Below, in pieces: positions 28,064 to 37,045 of a stretch of DNA of 64,000 nucleotides. The DNA is from Haliscomenobacter hydrossis DSM 1100 (GTDB lineage: Bacteria > Bacteroidota > Bacteroidia > Chitinophagales > Saprospiraceae): the NCBI RefSeq assembly GCF_000212735.1, contig NC_015510.1, positions 806,001 through 870,000 of the forward strand. The letters are read 5' to 3'. Position 1 is the first letter of the stretch; the number at the start of each line of letters is the position of its first letter. The notes under the pieces are model-generated. The model was given only the letters and a program-made list of their open reading frames with translations, was not told where the DNA came from and ran no database searches. Made by a program: the position numbers and the translations under genes.

Positions 28064-30289
28064 TTATTTGGAGCTGATTAATTCGGAATAGAGCCCTTGT
28101 TGAGCTACCAGTTCTTCGTGGGTGCCTCGTTCAACGATTTTCCCAAATTTCATTACGATTATTTCGTCACAGTCGCGGATGGTACTCAGGCGGTGCGCTA
28201 CGATAAGGCAGGTACAGCCCCGCCGTTTGATATTGTCCATGATGATTTTTTCGGATTTGGGGTCCAAAGCGCTAGTCGCTTCGTCCATTACCAACACGGA
28301 TGGATTGAGCACTAGTGCGCGGGCGATTTCCATCCGCTGGCGCTGGCCGCCACTGAAATTGGAACCTTTTTCCGCCACTTCGCTATCATAGCCCTGGGCG
28401 CGCGCAGCGATGACATCGTGAATTTGGGCATCTTTGGCTGCTTGTACGATATCCTGTTCGGCGATGGTGTCGTCCCAAAAAGCGATGTTTTCCTTGATGG
28501 TCCCTTTAAACATGCTAATATCCTGATCGATAACAGCCAGCGAAGAATTCATCACTGCCCGCGGAATGTCCTGACGTGCCTGCCCATCGAAGCGAATTTC
28601 CCCCTCCCAGGGTTCGTAAAGCCCGGCTACCAGCCGGGCTACGGTAGATTTTCCACTACCCGAGCCGCCCACGAGGGCTACCCGGCTGCCAGGGCTAAGG
28701 GTGAGCGAGAAATCTTCGATAAGCGCTGGCATGGCGTGGGTATAGCCAAACTTGATGTTGCGGAGTTCCAGCGAGCCTGTGAGTTTGTGCAAGTTGTCAT
28801 TGTGCGCAAGGGGCTGTTCGGAGCGACTGAATTCGTCGGCTACCTCATACTTCAGCACGTCGTCGATTCGGTTCATGTCGCCCTCCGTTTCCTGGAGGGT
28901 AGCCCCCACCGCTACCAGTTGATTGACCGGTCGGATGAAGTTGTTCATCAGATAGAGAAAAGCCACCAGCATCCCCAGGGTCATGCTGCCGTCCATCACC
29001 CGCAGGGCTCCTACTCCCATGATGACTGCAGAGTTGATGGCCAGGAGAAAAGGAGGGATGATGTTGAGTCTTAGCGTGAGCCAGCCCAGATCCTGCTGAA
29101 CATTCATCACCTTCGCCAGATGCCCCGACCAGGTGGTGAAAAAATCACCTTCACGGCCGCTGGCCTTTAGTGTTTCGATCATACTGATCCCGGACATGGT
29201 GCTCCCCATTAATTTACCACTTTCGTTGGCCAGGCGGCGGTTGCTGTCTTTTCGGGCTCGCGAGACCAGTTTCAGCGTAAGGATGTTCAGCCCCGCAATT
29301 ACGATGCCGATACTTGTCAGCAACACATCGTAGCTGAACATGAGCAGGGCATAGAAGATGACGACGATGACGTTGAGCATGGCATTGGCCAGGTCACCGC
29401 TAAGCAAGCGCGCTACCTTGTCGTTGAGACCGACGCGATTGCTGATTTCTCCAGGGTTGCGCTGGGTAAAGAAAGCAATAGGCAAATGCATGATGTGCCA
29501 GAGGAACTTACTGGAAGTGGTCAGCGCTAATTTTGTCTCCAGTCGAAGTAAATAAAACTGCTGCAAATAGATGAGCAGGGAGTTGACCACAAAAACCAAA
29601 CCCATTGCCAGCAAGAGCGGCATGACAAAGCTTTGCCTGCCGTTGACTAAAAACTGGTCAATAAAAAGTTGGGTAAAAGAAGGAATGATCAGCCCGGGAA
29701 TAACCAGAAACAAACTCGCCAAAACAACGAAAACCAGGCTCATCCGGGAATTGCTCACCCGACGCCGCAGGGCCGTGTAGAGGTTTTCCTTCTCGTCAGC
29801 ACGCTGGAAAGTATCTTCCGGTCGCAATTCGATGACTACTCCAGTGAAGGAATCGTCGAATTCCTCATTGGATACATGGTAGCGCCCCTGAGCCGGATCA
29901 CTGAGGTATACCCGATCCTTGCCAAAACCTTCCAGCACCAGAAAATGGTTGAAGTTCCAGAAAATGATGACTGGGAACTCCATCGTTTTCAGCTTTTCGA
30001 TCGACTTGGCATAGCCTTTCGCCTGCATGCCAAAACCCCGGGCGGCTTTCATGATATTGGTTGCCTTGAGGCCATCTCTGGAAACGCCGCAGGCGATGCG
30101 GAGCTTTTCCAGAGGCACCTTACGTCCGTAATAGGCCAGAATGATAGCCAGTGCCGCGGCGCCACATTCCACAGCCTCCATTTGCAGTATGGTGGGGGTT
30201 TGGACCCTCCGGAAATTGCCCGTCTTGGTTGCTTTGATCTGTTTGTTTTGTAAACTTGTAAGCATCGCGTACTGGATTTTGGATCGCAT
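28064..30289 (-). CDS. NHLM-type C39-peptidase ABC exporter
   Basis: The protein has 741 residues. The N-terminal peptidase C39 domain carries the catalytic Cys42 with the oxyanion Gln36 (PTILQMEAVECGAAALA), His115 (NFNHFLVLEG) and Asp131 (YLSDPAQG). Six membrane helices follow (about 185-480) and then an ATPase domain with GGSGSGKST, NFSGGQRQRMEIARAL and VLVMDEATSALD. It should cut the precursor leader after the double Gly and export the core across the inner membrane. It is separated by 3 bp from the HlyD gene and 7 bp from the second ABC gene. Start at 30289 is used; Met9 is an alternative. Confidence 0.95.
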   Translation of the reverse strand: MRSKIQYAMLTSLQNKQIKATKTGNFRRVQTPTILQMEAVECGAAALAIILAYYGRKVPLEKLRIACGVSRDGLKATNIMKAARGFGMQAKGYAKSIEKLKTMEFPVIIFWNFNHFLVLEGFGKDRVYLSDPAQGRYHVSNEEFDDSFTGVVIELRPEDTFQRADEKENLYTALRRRVSNSRMSLVFVVLASLFLVIPGLIIPSFTQLFIDQFLVNGRQSFVMPLLLAMGLVFVVNSLLIYLQQFYLLRLETKLALTTSSKFLWHIMHLPIAFFTQRNPGEISNRVGLNDKVARLLSGDLANAMLNVIVVIFYALLMFSYDVLLTSIGIVIAGLNILTLKLVSRARKDSNRRLANESGKLMGSTMSGISMIETLKASGREGDFFTTWSGHLAKVMNVQQDLGWLTLRLNIIPPFLLAINSAVIMGVGALRVMDGSMTLGMLVAFLYLMNNFIRPVNQLVAVGATLQETEGDMNRIDDVLKYEVADEFSRSEQPLAHNDNLHKLTGSLELRNIKFGYTHAMPALIEDFSLTLSPGSRVALVGGSGSGKSTVARLVAGLYEPWEGEIRFDGQARQDIPRAVMNSSLAVIDQDISMFKGTIKENIAFWDDTIAEQDIVQAAKDAQIHDVIAARAQGYDSEVAEKGSNFSGGQRQRMEIARALVLNPSVLVMDEATSALDPKSEKIIMDNIKRRGCTCLIVAHRLSTIRDCDEIIVMKFGKIVERGTHEELVAQQGLYSELISSK

Positions 30290-30292
30290 GAA

Positions 30293-31561
30293 TCAATACA
30301 ACTCGAAGAATTTCTTGAAGGCTGGAATCACCATTGCAATAGGGGGCTGTTCCTGCACGGTAATTTTTCCGCTACAGGACGTCCCGGCGTTGATGGTGAT
30401 TTCGGGTCCAGTTGCCGAGGTCCAAGCGTAGCCGCTGTAGGCTTTGGGATTTTTCTCAAATTCCACGTACACTTCAAAGGGAGCGCCCATCTGCAACAAA
30501 CTCTGTACGAGTTGATCATTTTTCATACTGGTCATCATGCCCTGCTGCGTGACGGGGAAAGCCGACACATAGGTTACCTTTGCTTTCATATAGCCGTATT
30601 CCTGGGGTTTGACGGTGGAGGGTACCACCAGGGCTTCCATGCCGACCTTGATTTTTTTGCCGTCTTGTGAGGGGACGTACAAGACACCGCGAACTTTGCC
30701 ATTTTCCGCCACCTGTAGCTCATTTTTCAGTTTGAAAAGTGGGGTACCCATCCCTACCACCGTACCTGTACTGGAAAGGACTTCCACCACTACGCCATCG
30801 TGCGGACTGGTGATGGCCGACTTGATCTGGTATTGTTCCCGCAATTGCTCCAGCCGGATTTCCTCCTGCGCAATCCGTTGGCGAACTACCGTGACCCGCT
30901 GTTCCTGACTGAAGTCGGTATTCAACGCCTGAGAAGACAGTTGGACCAGTTGAGCGCGCAGGCTTTCGATTTGGTTTTGCGCATTCGCCAGATTTTGTTC
31001 GCTGGCTACCACCTGCGGGCGGGTGATGAGTCCTTTATCAAGCAGGTTGCGCTCGGCAATCAGTTGCTGGCGCAGGAAGGCGACGTTCTTTTCCGAAGAC
31101 TCGATTTGCTGCTTTAAACTCAGGCGCTGTTGAGCAATCAGGTCGTGCTGGAGCCGTGCATCTTTGGAGCCGAAAGCGAGCAGTTGCTCAAGCTCGTATT
31201 GCCGTTCCTGCAGAGCGGCCTCGGCAGCTTCTACCTGTTGCAATAATTCAGGCTGATCGACGGCGGCAATAACCTGCCCTTTACGAACCTCGTCGCCTAC
31301 GGCTATGGAGAGGGATACGAGTTGCCCCTGGGAGGTTGATACAACGTCGTACACTTCCCCGCCCAGCAAAATGCCTGCCGTATTTATTTTCGTTTTTACC
31401 TGGCCGACACAGCCCCAGGCTATGGCCGCAGCCAGGGCTATCCCGATGGTGCATAGTGCAATCCAGGCCCGCGTGCTGGTCACTTGTATCAGTTGGTCCA
31501 GCTTTTCAGGCGTAGAGAGTTTTTCCAGTGCTGATTTTCTAAAAAAACTTGGTGCAGACAT
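30293..31561 (-). CDS. HlyD-type membrane fusion protein, NHLM export system
   Basis: The protein has 422 residues. A short cytoplasmic segment with ALEKLSTPEKLDQLIQVTST, characteristic of NHLM secretion HlyD proteins, precedes one membrane helix (WIALCTIGIALAAAIAWGC). The periplasmic part has a biotinyl-lipoyl half (VSLSIAVGDEVRKGQVIAAV), a long alpha-helical hairpin with coiled-coil character (LLQQVEAAEAALQERQYELE to about 230), and the second half (ITSPHDGVVVEVLS). It links the inner-membrane ABC exporters to the TolC protein encoded 55 bp upstream. Confidence 0.93.
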   Translation of the reverse strand: MSAPSFFRKSALEKLSTPEKLDQLIQVTSTRAWIALCTIGIALAAAIAWGCVGQVKTKINTAGILLGGEVYDVVSTSQGQLVSLSIAVGDEVRKGQVIAAVDQPELLQQVEAAEAALQERQYELEQLLAFGSKDARLQHDLIAQQRLSLKQQIESSEKNVAFLRQQLIAERNLLDKGLITRPQVVASEQNLANAQNQIESLRAQLVQLSSQALNTDFSQEQRVTVVRQRIAQEEIRLEQLREQYQIKSAITSPHDGVVVEVLSSTGTVVGMGTPLFKLKNELQVAENGKVRGVLYVPSQDGKKIKVGMEALVVPSTVKPQEYGYMKAKVTYVSAFPVTQQGMMTSMKNDQLVQSLLQMGAPFEVYVEFEKNPKAYSGYAWTSATGPEITINAGTSCSGKITVQEQPPIAMVIPAFKKFFELY

Positions 31562-31616
31562 TGGTCAAAATTTTTTGAGCTTGAAAAACTTTATAACTTT
31601 ATTTCATTTCCGTTAC

Positions 31617-33191
31617 TTAGCGGTTACCGGGTAGGCTATAGAACAGCGAAGCATCGATGGCCTGGTCTGTTGCCCCGAGGTTGCGGCTATTGAAAAGAGC
31701 ACCCGTTTCGAAGCGCAACTGAGCCAGCGCAATGGCATATTGTTGTCGGGCCTGAATGTAGTCCAACTCCGAAAAAGTCAGGCGCTCCTGCATCAGGATA
31801 AGATTGAGCAGGGTAGTGAGGCCTTGCTGAAATTTAAACTGTTCATTGGCAAAAACCGTCTTGTAATTTTCGAGCGACTGTCGGGCCTTGTTTACGACTT
31901 GCACGCTGTTGAGGTAGTTGTTGTAGGAAATGCTCAGGTTAAGCTCAATTTGACGGATCTGGTCGCTGAGCAAGGTCTGCTGATCGCTGATCTGCAGCTG
32001 CGCCTGCAGCAGGTTTGCTTCAGCCAGGTTGTTGTTGAGTGGAAATTGAAAGCTAAGGCCCGCCCCGAGCTGGACCTGACGCCCTTCATTGTTCGTCAGC
32101 GCCCGGAAAAAGCGATCGACTCCATTTCCCATCGCCGAGCCGCCGTAGCTACCAAACAAACGGAGGTCGAGCTGGGGCTTGAGGTTGTTTTTGGCAAGTT
32201 TCAGCTGCGTTTGCTGCTGCTCCAGCAGAATGCGCAAGGCTTTCAGGTCGGCGCGTTGTTGTCGCGCTGTTTCGAGCAGTGCGCTCAAAGCGGGTATCTC
32301 CATTTGTTCCTCCACGTTGGGGAAAGGACTTTCCGGCAGCCCGATGTTTTCGCTGGCGGTGGCGCTCAAACCCAGGCTACGCCCTAAATTCTGGCGCGCA
32401 GCAAATAAAAATTGCCGAGCCAGTACCGTTTGTCGCTCTTTGTCTCTGAGGTCGGCACGAATCTGGATCAAGTCGCCACTGGGCTTTTTGTCGGCGGCGA
32501 CGAGCTGTTCCGTTACCTCGAGTAAGTCTCGGATGCGGGATTCATTTTGCTGGTAGGCCACCAGGGATTCACTCGCACCGAGGTACTGCCAGTAGCTGCT
32601 GACGGTATTGAGTAGTTGCCCCGAAGTGATGAAGGCAGCATTGTCCTGCTGACTTTCCGAGCCTTTTTCGGCTATCGTTTCATTTGCGGTTACGATGTCA
32701 CGGCCCCGACCCCGAAACAAGGGTTGCACAATGGAAAAGGAGGTACTGACGGCATTGTTTGCAAAGAATGGGCCAACCTCTTCATTGAACACGGTTAAGG
32801 GATAATTGTCAGCTACGCGTTGGTAGCTGGTACCTATGCTGGCCCGGATGCCACTGCGGAAGCTGCGCTGTAGCTGTGCACTGAGCGATAGATCATTGGT
32901 TTGAATATCGCTCCCTACGATCGCCCGGCGCGGGTCGGGAGTCAAAAGGTTGTATCCCGAGCGACTGGCGTTGAGATCGGAGAGCAAAATATAGTCGAAC
33001 TGGCTGCGCGCCGTCTGCCGGGCTGCTTCGGCAATCCGATTCTGAATTTGCTGGCGCTGCACAGTCGGGCTATTGCTAAGCGTATGCTGATACAGGCTTG
33101 GAAGGTCAGCCCGCATTGGCGTTGACTGGGCATACAATCCCATTGCCTCCATCAAGGCGAGCCCCAATAAGAATGTGTATTTCAGCCTCAT
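31617..33191 (-). CDS. TolC-family outer-membrane efflux protein
   Basis: The 524-residue protein has a signal peptide ending near residue 22 (GLYAQ) and two similar halves of long amphipathic helices (for example NLAEANLLQAQLQISDQQTL), the outer-membrane efflux protein pattern. It forms the outer-membrane channel for the product exported by the two NHLM ABC proteins and HlyD. It lies 11 bp downstream of the cyclic-nucleotide-binding gene. A dedicated TolC in the operon fits a secreted rather than a periplasmic product. Confidence 0.92.
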   Translation of the reverse strand: MRLKYTFLLGLALMEAMGLYAQSTPMRADLPSLYQHTLSNSPTVQRQQIQNRIAEAARQTARSQFDYILLSDLNASRSGYNLLTPDPRRAIVGSDIQTNDLSLSAQLQRSFRSGIRASIGTSYQRVADNYPLTVFNEEVGPFFANNAVSTSFSIVQPLFRGRGRDIVTANETIAEKGSESQQDNAAFITSGQLLNTVSSYWQYLGASESLVAYQQNESRIRDLLEVTEQLVAADKKPSGDLIQIRADLRDKERQTVLARQFLFAARQNLGRSLGLSATASENIGLPESPFPNVEEQMEIPALSALLETARQQRADLKALRILLEQQQTQLKLAKNNLKPQLDLRLFGSYGGSAMGNGVDRFFRALTNNEGRQVQLGAGLSFQFPLNNNLAEANLLQAQLQISDQQTLLSDQIRQIELNLSISYNNYLNSVQVVNKARQSLENYKTVFANEQFKFQQGLTTLLNLILMQERLTFSELDYIQARQQYAIALAQLRFETGALFNSRNLGATDQAIDASLFYSLPGNR

Positions 33192-33202
33192 GATTCTTGG
33201 TT

Positions 33203-33727
33203 TTAGCTTTCCGCGAATTTGTTCAGCAGACGATGGAAACGCGATCCAGCATGGCCTACCTGAAGCAGGATGTTCGAATTGAGTTCGTCAATATCATCTT
33301 CCGGAGCCCCATAACCGAGCCGACTGGTTGTTTTGCGGAGGCGATCGGAAAGGAACAGTGCAATGGAATAATAGAAACGGGCCGCAAAGCGGGTATTCAC
33401 TTCCATATATTGCCGCACTGGCTCTAGGGAGATTCGGTACACCTTGACCTCCTCGTTGGCTACGACCGATACCGAGGGTGGGCGTTCATCGAGGAAAGAC
33501 ATTTCGCCAATGATCTCTCCTGAACTAATGTGGGCAATCTCGTGCTGGGGATTCTGCTCATTGAAAATGCGCAGGCTGCCCGACAAGACGATATAGATTT
33601 CTTTAATGGATTCACCCTGGCGCACCAGATATTCACCAGAGCGTAACTGGCGAGTGCTGCCGTTTTCGATCAACCATTCTATATCCTTGTCACTGAGGTG
33701 CCCTAAGACGAATAGTACTTTTTTCAT
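33203..33727 (-). CDS. cyclic-nucleotide-binding (Crp/cNMP) domain protein
   Basis: This 174-residue protein is a single cNMP-binding beta-roll: SGEYLVRQGESIKEIYIVLSG and the phosphate-binding cassette GEIIGEMSFLDERPPSVSV, in which Glu and Arg that contact the cyclic nucleotide are kept. There is no helix-turn-helix, so it is not a DNA-binding Crp protein. A short helical tail follows (about 115-174). It is the first gene of the export operon, which ends with an adenylate cyclase, so it probably transmits the cAMP signal to the exporters or other partners. A dedicated promoter likely lies in the 60 bp upstream, after the terminator at 33792-33834. Confidence 0.88.
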   Translation of the reverse strand: MKKVLFVLGHLSDKDIEWLIENGSTRQLRSGEYLVRQGESIKEIYIVLSGSLRIFNEQNPQHEIAHISSGEIIGEMSFLDERPPSVSVVANEEVKVYRISLEPVRQYMEVNTRFAARFYYSIALFLSDRLRKTTSRLGYGAPEDDIDELNSNILLQVGHAGSRFHRLLNKFAES

Positions 33728-33791
33728 GTTATCTTACGGTTATGTAGCCTAGTAATTGATGTCATACTAAAGAGATTGCTCGGGGTAAAGC

Positions 33792-33834
33792 AAAAAAAGT
33801 TGCGCCCCTTGTAAAAATAGATGGCGCAACCTTT
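33792..33834 (-). terminator. terminator between modification and export operons
   Basis: On the minus strand GTTGCGCC (33830-33823) pairs with GGCGCAAC (33806-33799), flanked by an A-rich stretch before and seven T after. It lies downstream of the glycosyltransferase gene (34173-34907) and about 65 bp before the cyclic-nucleotide-binding gene, so it separates the two transcription units. Confidence 0.75.
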
Positions 33835-34172
33835 TGATATTCGACTTATTAAATAGCCCTGCTATCCAAATAACTAATTATAAACGGTTGCGATACTTTT
33901 GCTATCCTATCGGCGTAACTACAGATAATTGCGAATAGCTGTATGTTTGTGTTTTACTTGATATTACAAATGTATGGCTTGGTTATTGGAGAATTTTGCC
34001 TTCTTTACTGAATGATCTGCCAGGCTTTGGACGTTAATTGTCATTATCTCTATACCAAATGATTTTTCATAGGAACGGTCTTGGCCTGGTATGTAACCTA
34101 CGTATAATTCTATTTCTATAATCGAAGCTAAGAGTTTTGCACAAGTGCCATATTTGGTAGGTCAATATTGAG
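33835..34172. other. AT-rich intergenic stretch, no gene seen
   Basis: This stretch of 338 bases is visibly AT-rich, with short frames only and no similarity recognised. It is the untranslated tail of the modification operon. Confidence 0.6.
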
Positions 34173-34907
34173 TCATTCAAGACTTTCCAAGTACTTTTCG
34201 ATATTATCAAATCTATTATCCACATACTCATTGCCTAACTCATAAACATAGCCATATCGAAAGAACCGATTCATGCCACTCATTCTTTTACCGTATATAT
34301 GGTGCTTTTCGTATAGGTATTCTCTTCCTAAATACTTGAAATGCAATAGTGTTAATTCAAAGTTGTGTTCGGTTTGTGCACCTGCTTTGAACACTGGTTG
34401 GCAATGATGAGACCCAGGGCCAAAATTCATTTCTTTAACCCACTTGGGGCTAAATACTATTCTTTTGTCAAAGTCTCTATCTCGATATTTATCGGTAACC
34501 TGGTCAGTGATTAGCGTGTTATAGTCATTGGGAAAAGTAGGGCTGTACATATTGTAGCCAATAACCTTGGGAATAGCTATTTTTTGGCGCTTCATTTCCG
34601 TCAGTTTGCCTAGGAGGTTAGGATCCACAATAAACTCGTCCATATCAGCCATAATAACGAAGTCGGCCTCACTATTTTTCCAGCGGTTGTTTCGTACCTT
34701 AATCTGAATGTCTTCCCGATATTCTCCTCCGGTATCTAGTTCTTCAATAATCACCCCAGGAAATTTTTCCTGGACGAGAGCAATCGAATTATCTGTACTC
34801 TGGTTGTCGATTATGGTAATTTTATCACAAAATTTGGTATAGTAGTTAAGTGTGTGTTCAATCATCTTGGCTTCATTGAAGCATAAGAAAAAAGCCTCGA
34901 TAGTCAT
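34173..34907 (-). CDS. GT-A glycosyltransferase (family 2-like), RiPP cluster copy 1
   Basis: The protein has 244 residues: an N-terminal Rossmann-type strand with AFFLCFNEAKMIEHTLNYY, the IDNQSTDNSI loop, and the metal motif ADMDEFIV (DxD, about residues 90-92). These are typical of GT2-type enzymes acting on nucleotide sugars. A His-rich region (NFGPGSHHCQPVF) follows. It is a paralogue of 36259-37017, with about 60-65% identity by eye, and lies 13 bp downstream of a methyltransferase gene, at the end of the modification operon. The acceptor is unknown; the RiPP core or a lipid carrier are candidates. Confidence 0.85.
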   Translation of the reverse strand: MTIEAFFLCFNEAKMIEHTLNYYTKFCDKITIIDNQSTDNSIALVQEKFPGVIIEELDTGGEYREDIQIKVRNNRWKNSEADFVIMADMDEFIVDPNLLGKLTEMKRQKIAIPKVIGYNMYSPTFPNDYNTLITDQVTDKYRDRDFDKRIVFSPKWVKEMNFGPGSHHCQPVFKAGAQTEHNFELTLLHFKYLGREYLYEKHHIYGKRMSGMNRFFRYGYVYELGNEYVDNRFDNIEKYLESLE

Positions 34908-34920
34908 AACTACTAGTATT

Positions 34921-35634
34921 TTATGCCAGGAAACTACTGTCGCGCGTCATAAATTCAAGCGCATACTTACGGTCAAAATATGCTTGCTCCTCTTTAGTTC
35001 GCTTCGTAATGATGATACAGTTCTGCCCATAGGTAATGGTAGATATGTGCAGGGTGTTTTCTACTTTGGAAAACTCATGATTTATCATATCCTGGCAGCT
35101 GGCGATCCTTTTCATCAGGTCGAAATTGCCAATCAGATAGCCGTAGAGCGCTCTGTCTGGACGCCAATAGCTAGTTTCAATATCCTCAATGATGTAGGTG
35201 CCTCCCGCCTCGAGTAGGTGCTCGAATAGATAGGTGAAAGTCTCGAACTGATGTTTGGGATTATGACTCCCGTCATCGATAATCAGCCTGGCACTACCTA
35301 CTTGTTCTGCCACAAGCTGTAAATCACTTTTGCTGTTTTGGTTCGCTTTGATTACTCTACAGCGGTCGCTAACGTTCAATTCCGTGTAAATATCCATACA
35401 GAATAAGTTACATTTCGGGAAATACTCACACCACATTTTCAGCGATTGCCCAGAACCGTAGCCTATTTCCAACATATTGAATGTTTCATTGCGCATTCTC
35501 TCCAGGAAAAACGGATAAAAAAAGTGGTATCCATGAGGATTTACTTTGTCCGTACCAGTGTCGCGACAGAGTTCAAGAAAAGACTTTTCCATATTGCTTG
35601 GTTTGTGATTCCTATCCGAATATTTCAAGGCCAA
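34921..35634 (-). CDS. SAM-dependent methyltransferase, MycE/macrocin-like
   Basis: This 237-residue protein has TDKVNPHGYHFFYPFFLERM, LEIGYGSGQSLKMW (SAM-binding glycine loop), LFCMDIYTEL, LIIDDGSHNPKHQFETF, and GTYIIEDIETSYWRP. This set is typical of the class I, metal-dependent O-methyltransferases related to MycE and macrocin O-methyltransferases, which methylate sugar hydroxyls. The neighbours fit: two glycosyltransferases flank the pair of methyltransferase genes, so it may methylate a sugar on the product. Spacing to the next genes is 4 bp upstream and 13 bp downstream. The substrate is an inference. Confidence 0.82.
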   Translation of the reverse strand: MALKYSDRNHKPSNMEKSFLELCRDTGTDKVNPHGYHFFYPFFLERMRNETFNMLEIGYGSGQSLKMWCEYFPKCNLFCMDIYTELNVSDRCRVIKANQNSKSDLQLVAEQVGSARLIIDDGSHNPKHQFETFTYLFEHLLEAGGTYIIEDIETSYWRPDRALYGYLIGNFDLMKRIASCQDMINHEFSKVENTLHISTITYGQNCIIITKRTKEEQAYFDRKYALEFMTRDSSFLA

Positions 35635-35638
35635 GAAG

Positions 35639-36226
35639 TTAGCACGTTTGCAGTTCTACTTTATTGTGCAAAAAGGAATTACGAATTATCTCGGGCGTAA
35701 TGTCAAAGAATTCATTGACAGCTCTTCTTACACCGGAATAGAAGATGTAGTCGTGCCCGCCGATGTAACCACCTTTTTTGATTTTTGGATACCAGGCGTG
35801 CAAATCTTTAAGCACATCTTCGTATTCGTGTGAGGCATCGATAAAAACAAAATCCAGACTTTCATCCGCGTAGGCGCTTGCAGCTTGCAGGGAAGTTGTC
35901 CGGACAGGGTTGATTAGTTCTTTGACGGGGGCTACGTTCTTGATGAATTCTTGGTAAAGCCAATCCTCATCTTCTAGTAGTTCCGATTGAAAAAAAGGAG
36001 AAACCGGGCTGAGGTGTTCTTTTGATCCTTGCCAGGTATCAACACAATCAAATTTGATAGTCTTATCGGAATTGACGATCTCTACGGCTAGGTAGGATGC
36101 ACTTCTACCTTTCCAACTGCCCACCTCCACAAAATGGGAACCATCCGTAGCGTTTCTTACCATTCTGGAGTATATATCTTGAAAGTCAAACCAGTTTTCT
36201 CCTACACTCGTATAGAAATGTTTCAT
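35639..36226 (-). CDS. class I SAM-dependent methyltransferase (Methyltransf_24-like)
   Basis: The protein has 195 residues with FVEVGSWKGRSASYLAVEI (SAM loop), FDCVDTWQGSKEH, LDFVFIDASHEYEDVLKDL and GGYIGGHDYIFYSGVRRAVNEFF, the motif order of Methyltransf_24-type enzymes found in sugar and antibiotic pathways. It stands 4 bp upstream of the MycE-like gene and 32 bp downstream of the second GT-A gene, all on one strand. The presence of two different methyltransferases suggests two methyl groups on the product or its sugars. Confidence 0.8.
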   Translation of the reverse strand: MKHFYTSVGENWFDFQDIYSRMVRNATDGSHFVEVGSWKGRSASYLAVEIVNSDKTIKFDCVDTWQGSKEHLSPVSPFFQSELLEDEDWLYQEFIKNVAPVKELINPVRTTSLQAASAYADESLDFVFIDASHEYEDVLKDLHAWYPKIKKGGYIGGHDYIFYSGVRRAVNEFFDITPEIIRNSFLHNKVELQTC

Positions 36227-36258
36227 GATTTCTTATTTTAAAGTTTCATCATTCAAAG

Positions 36259-37017
36259 CTAGTGCTGGGATACGAGGTCACTCTTTTGCTCTAAGAATTG
36301 CCCTATTTTATCGAACGCCTTATCAATGTGCTGGTCTCCAAGCATATACTGCTGCCCGTAATTAAGAAATCGGTTTACATCACTCATTCGCGTGGCATAA
36401 CCGCGGTGCCTTTTGTAGAGATATTCCCTAGCTAAAAATTTAAAGTGCAGCAGGTTGAAGGAAAAGGAGTGATCGGTTTGTACTTCTACCCCTTCCTTAT
36501 AAACTGGTTTACAAAAGTGAGACCCTACTCCAAAATTCATCTCTTGTACCCATTTAGGACTAAAGATTATCTTCTTGTCAAAAGTACGGTCTCTGAACTT
36601 TTTAGTGACCTGTTCCGTAATCAAGCGGCCATAGTCATTGGGAAAAATCTCACTGAACATGTTATAACCCGTAATATTCGGGATAGCCACTCTTTGGCGC
36701 TTCATGGCTTCCAATTTGTCCAGCAGGTGCTCATCTACAATGAACTCATCCATGTCCGCCATGATTACATAATCTGCCTCACTACCCTTCCAACGATTAT
36801 TGCGAATGTTCATAAGTATGTCTTCCCGGTATTCTCCATTAGTGTCAAACTCTTCTACAACTACATCAGGGAATTTTTCTCGCACGATGGAGACGGAGTT
36901 GTCGGTGCTTTGGTTGTCCAGAATCGTTATTTTGTCGCAAAACCTAGAGTAATAATTTAAGGTATGCTCAATCATTCTTGACTCGTTAAAGCACAGAAAA
37001 AAGGCTTCGATAGTCAT
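36259..37017 (-). CDS. GT-A glycosyltransferase (family 2-like), RiPP cluster copy 2
   Basis: The 252-residue protein closely parallels 34173-34907: AFFLCFNESRMIEHTLNYY, LDNQSTDNSVSIV, ADMDEFIVDEHLL, and FGVGSHFCKPVY. Differences concentrate in the second half, where acceptors usually bind, which suggests duplication followed by specialisation. It is 28 bp downstream of the GT-B gene. The two copies lie on either side of the methyltransferase pair, as if a GT-MT unit had been duplicated or one gene copied over the pair. Confidence 0.84.
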   Translation of the reverse strand: MTIEAFFLCFNESRMIEHTLNYYSRFCDKITILDNQSTDNSVSIVREKFPDVVVEEFDTNGEYREDILMNIRNNRWKGSEADYVIMADMDEFIVDEHLLDKLEAMKRQRVAIPNITGYNMFSEIFPNDYGRLITEQVTKKFRDRTFDKKIIFSPKWVQEMNFGVGSHFCKPVYKEGVEVQTDHSFSFNLLHFKFLAREYLYKRHRGYATRMSDVNRFLNYGQQYMLGDQHIDKAFDKIGQFLEQKSDLVSQH

Positions 37018-37045
37018 GTTAAATAGGTTTTACAGCTGATTCAAA

